DNA from: Salinispirillum marinum
GTDB lineage: Bacteria > Pseudomonadota > Gammaproteobacteria > Pseudomonadales > Natronospirillaceae
DNA: 64,000 nucleotides
Assembly (NCBI RefSeq): GCF_042651565.1
Contig: NZ_JBHSDF010000003.1
Strand: one strand, 5' to 3'
A model generated the notes under the pieces. It was not told the DNA's origin. It searched no databases and worked only from the letters and a program-made list of their open reading frames with translations. A program made the position numbers and the translations under genes. Positions 61,089 to 64,000 of this stretch are shown here, one piece after another. Numbering within the stretch: the first letter of the stretch is position 1; every line of letters begins with the position of its first letter.

Positions 61089-63415
61089 GCAAATCAAAGA
61101 CGATCTTCACCGACCACACACTCTTCACACCCTATACCCGCCCCGCGGGTGGCTGGGGTGCACTGCGCAGTACCGCGATCCATTGGCTGGCCAGTGAAAA
61201 TGCTCTGCGTAATATCAAAACCTTGTTGAAAACCAATCAGCATCACGGCTTCGACTGCCCCGGCTGTGCCTGGGGTGAAAAAGAAGATCCGGGCGTGATT
61301 CGTTTTTGCGAGAACGGCGCGAAAGCCGTGAATTGGGAAGCCACCCGAAAAACGGTGGGCGCAGAGTTCTTTGCTCAATACACCGTACGTTGGCTACGCG
61401 AACAAAGTGACTATTATCTTGAAAGCCAAGGCCGCCTGTCTGAACCCCTGCACTACAACGCAGTAACGGACCATTATGAACCCATTACATGGGACGCCGC
61501 CTTTGCACTGATCGGGGCCACACTCAACAGTCTGGACTCGCCGGATCAAGCCGAGTTTTATACCTCTGGCCGCACCAGCAATGAAGCTGCCTTCCTGTAC
61601 CAATTGTTCGTGCGCAGCTTTGGTACCAACAACTTCCCCGACTGCTCCAACATGTGCCACGAGGCCAGTGGCTATGCCTTAACGGGCAGTATTGGGGTGG
61701 GCAAAGGCACCGTCACCATTGAGGACTTTCACCACGCCGATGCCGTTTTTGTATTCGGACAAAACCCCGGCACCAACCACCCGCGTATGTTGGATACGTT
61801 GCGAGACGTCATGAAGCGCGGCAAAGATGTGGTGATATTCAACACGCTGAAAGAGCGCGGCCTGGAGCGTTTTCAGAACCCGCAAAGCCCTGTTGAAATG
61901 CTGACCGATGGGGCCACTGATATGCACAGCGCTTACTACTGCCCGAAAATAGGTGGTGACATGGCGGCCGTGCGCGGCATGGTAAAAGCCATGCTGGAGC
62001 GTGAAGACGGCGGAGAAACCATTTTCGATCACGCGTTTATCGCCGCCCACACCGATGGCATGACAGACTACCTCGATCAAGTGCGCGCCACCACCTGGAC
62101 ACACATCGTCGAGCAATCCGGCCTCAACCGAGCGGATTTAACCGCTGCCGCCCAGCGTTATGTGCGTGCCGACCGCGTCATTCTGACCTGGGCAATGGGC
62201 ATTACCCAGCATCGGCATTCGGTCGCCACCATCCATGAATTCGTGAATCTGATGTTGCTGCGCGGCCAGTTGGGCAAGCGCGGTGCGGGCCTGTGCCCCG
62301 TGCGCGGACACAGCAATGTGCAGGGTGATCGCACCATGGGCATTAACGAACGCCCGGCAGAAGCGTTCTTGGCGGCGCTGGACGCACGTTTCGGCATCTC
62401 GACCCCGCGCGCACCGGGGCATGCTACCGTAGCCGCGATTCAAGCTATGCTGCGCGGCGACGCCAAGGTATTTATCGGCCTCGGCGGGAACTTTGCCGCT
62501 GCTACTCCCGACACGACCCTAACCGCGCAGGCGCTCCAACAGTGTGATTTAACGGTACACATCAGTACCAAACTCAACCGTTCCCATGTCACGCCCGGTA
62601 AGCAGGCGTTGATCTTGCCGTGCTTGGGCCGCACCGACATTGATCGACAGAATGGGGTGGCGCAGCAGGTTACGGTGGAAGATTCCTTCAGTATGGTGCA
62701 CGCATCCGGCGGCGTAGTGACGCCCCCCAGTGAGCACTTACTGTCTGAACCGGCCATTATTGCCGGTATAGCACACGCAACCTTGGGTAACTATCCGATT
62801 GACTGGCACGCGATGGTGCAGAACTATGACCGTATCCGCGAGCTCATTGCAGACACCGTACCGGGCTTTAATGACTTCAACCGCCGCTTGCGTCAACCCG
62901 GCGGTTTCTATTTGGGCAACAGCGCACGTGAACAACAATGGCGCACGCCCACCGGCAAGGTGATTGTCCACCGCCATACGCTGCCGCAGCATGTATTGTC
63001 GGAACGCGCCACGCACCTGCTGACCGAACGCACCTTGGTGATGCAGACATTACGCTCGCACGATCAATACAACACCACCATTTATGGCATGGATGACCGC
63101 TATCGCGGCATTAAGGGCGCGCGCAAGGTGGTGTTTATAAACCCCGCCGACATAGAACGGCTGGGGTTCAGTGCAGGCCAGTTGGTGAGCATTCGCTCAC
63201 TGTGGGACGACCATCAAGAGCGCGCCGTGCATGGCTTTACCTTGGTACCCTACGCTATACCACTCGGCAACGTTGCCGCCTACTACCCCGAAACCAACCC
63301 ATTGGTGCCGTTGGACAGCATGGGCGAATTAAGCCATACACCGACGTCCAAAAGCATTGCCGTTGAGTTGATGGCGTATTCCTCGGAACGGATTGCGGCG
63401 GATATACTCCCCTAA
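61085..63415 (+). CDS. FdhF/YdeP-family molybdopterin oxidoreductase
   Basis: Bis-MGD enzyme of 776 aa. CPGCAW at the N-terminus is a reduced cluster motif (only two close Cys, as in YdeP-type proteins, so no [4Fe-4S] is expected). NNFPDCSNMCHEASGYALTGS near 180-200 holds the region of the metal ligand Cys. The C-terminal part (TLRSHDQYNTTIYGMDDRYRG, from about 652) is the MGD-binding domain. YdeP itself is linked to acid resistance, and the substrate is not proven. Coupled to FdhD, consistent with a formate dehydrogenase-like activity. Confidence 0.93.
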   Translation: MSKSKTIFTDHTLFTPYTRPAGGWGALRSTAIHWLASENALRNIKTLLKTNQHHGFDCPGCAWGEKEDPGVIRFCENGAKAVNWEATRKTVGAEFFAQYTVRWLREQSDYYLESQGRLSEPLHYNAVTDHYEPITWDAAFALIGATLNSLDSPDQAEFYTSGRTSNEAAFLYQLFVRSFGTNNFPDCSNMCHEASGYALTGSIGVGKGTVTIEDFHHADAVFVFGQNPGTNHPRMLDTLRDVMKRGKDVVIFNTLKERGLERFQNPQSPVEMLTDGATDMHSAYYCPKIGGDMAAVRGMVKAMLEREDGGETIFDHAFIAAHTDGMTDYLDQVRATTWTHIVEQSGLNRADLTAAAQRYVRADRVILTWAMGITQHRHSVATIHEFVNLMLLRGQLGKRGAGLCPVRGHSNVQGDRTMGINERPAEAFLAALDARFGISTPRAPGHATVAAIQAMLRGDAKVFIGLGGNFAAATPDTTLTAQALQQCDLTVHISTKLNRSHVTPGKQALILPCLGRTDIDRQNGVAQQVTVEDSFSMVHASGGVVTPPSEHLLSEPAIIAGIAHATLGNYPIDWHAMVQNYDRIRELIADTVPGFNDFNRRLRQPGGFYLGNSAREQQWRTPTGKVIVHRHTLPQHVLSERATHLLTERTLVMQTLRSHDQYNTTIYGMDDRYRGIKGARKVVFINPADIERLGFSAGQLVSIRSLWDDHQERAVHGFTLVPYAIPLGNVAAYYPETNPLVPLDSMGELSHTPTSKSIAVELMAYSSERIAADILP

Positions 63416-64000
63416 CGAAGCTCATACTCCCCACGATGAAAAGCTTCGAAATACGCATCATAGCGCCCATCCGCGCGATAACGCGCCAAGCCTTCATTGA
63501 ATATCGCCAGCAATTCAGCGCTTTCCGGCGCTTGCTTGGGCAGCAGTAAAAAGCTTTGATTCACCAGTACGGGTTGTTCGTGGTGTGTAACTCTTGCGGC
63601 TTCTTCAGGGCTTAAATCACGGCGTAACGCGTAGTAACCAACGCTGACTTCTTGCGGGTAAACATCAATGCGGGCGGAAAGCAATTTGAGGAAGTTGAAG
63701 CGGTCGTCGTGCACGCGTTCCATCATAAACACCTCATCCGCCAGCGCGGCATCAAAACCTGGCCCGTAGCTGTAACCGAGGATACCGCCCACATTCAACC
63801 CAGCCAGATCGGTGAACACCGTCCAGTCAAAATCATCATCCTGACGATGAAAAAATACAAAGGTTTCATTCAACACCGGGGAGCTGTACCAGAAATCCGC
63901 ATGGCGGTCGGGCGCATCCATCCACACGGCAGTGGCGTCGTATTGCGCCAGTGCCGTTTCTTGGTACACCCTCGCCCAAGGGCGGTAGACATAGGTTACG
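63412..64000 (-). CDS. Solute-binding protein (family 3-like), 5' end cut by window
   Basis: C-terminal 195 or so residues of a periplasmic substrate-binding protein, or of a sensor's binding domain. The open frame continues past 64000 (VTYVYRPWARVYQET) without a stop, so the true start lies outside the window. RPWARVYQETALAQYDATAVW and GGILGYSYGPGFDAAL are typical of SBP_bac_3 folds, as is YRADGRYDAYFEAF at the end. Without the N-terminus I cannot tell transporter protein from regulator. Its stop overlaps that of the oxidoreductase gene by 4 nt. Confidence 0.8.
   Translation of the reverse strand, partial: VTYVYRPWARVYQETALAQYDATAVWMDAPDRHADFWYSSPVLNETFVFFHRQDDDFDWTVFTDLAGLNVGGILGYSYGPGFDAALADEVFMMERVHDDRFNFLKLLSARIDVYPQEVSVGYYALRRDLSPEEAARVTHHEQPVLVNQSFLLLPKQAPESAELLAIFNEGLARYRADGRYDAYFEAFHRGEYELR

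Noticed and set aside
1..64000. CRISPR arrays, tRNA and rRNA genes, integron integrase
   Set aside because: None seen: no regularly spaced direct repeats, no cloverleaf-type sequences that I could support, and no tyrosine recombinase frame.

Overview
The window is chromosomal DNA from a gammaproteobacterium. Its content fits a marine or halophilic member of the Oceanospirillales, possibly Saccharospirillum-like. Supporting genes are hemC-hemD-hemX-hemY, fre next to ubiD, a cytochrome c5, a TIGR02647 protein, a glgB-glgX pair, parC, ettA, znuCB, and a Gac/Rsm-type small RNA with a GacA upstream box. The genus is an inference; no rRNA or tRNA gene is present to anchor it.

Layout. 74-4821: a CitA/DcuS-type two-component system and a PAS-GGDEF-EAL protein. 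4900-17100: an accessory island of lower, patchier GC. It holds two complete type II toxin-antitoxin pairs (Phd/PIN and YefM/YoeB), a third antitoxin whose toxin is cut to 13 codons, VOC, GFA, GNAT, nucleotidyltransferase and DUF4145 genes, an IS3 remnant, and three LysR regulators, two of them divergent from an oxidoreductase gene. Part of the island (about 6080-8530) carries attC-like sites and reads as a cassette array without an integrase in view. 17637-20441: sdaA and glyA, for serine-glycine interconversion and breakdown. 20761-26553: ettA, a membrane GGDEF-EAL protein, an RsmZ/CsrB-like small RNA, a Ppx/GppA phosphatase and htpX. 26756-28295: znuBC. 28433-32749: a TIGR02647 protein and hemCDXY. 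32746-36458: a TrmB regulator, fre, ubiD and cytochrome c5. 36590-42667: a shortened GH31-like protein, glgB and glgX. 42729-45811: a 7TMR-DISM GGDEF/EAL protein and a ComFB protein. 46073-54759: parC, penicillin acylase, dgt and another 7TMR-DISM EAL protein. 54756-57053: a lipoprotein and three coupled small envelope proteins of unknown function. 57082-64000: tpx, a LysE exporter, a MerR-controlled quinone reductase, an NfsA-type nitroreductase, fdhD with an FdhF/YdeP-type oxidoreductase, and a solute-binding protein cut by the window end.

Two themes stand out. First, signalling through cyclic di-GMP and Gac/Rsm is dense here: four GGDEF/EAL proteins, a ComFB protein (a family reported to bind c-di-GMP), and a probable Rsm small RNA whose activator box overlaps the stop codon of one of the GGDEF-EAL genes. 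Second, three long inverted repeats at 20470-20596, 26609-26722 and 45871-45985 share a conserved two-hairpin core. Each copy is enclosed by a different, almost perfectly self-complementary arm pair. I do not recall a named family with this architecture.
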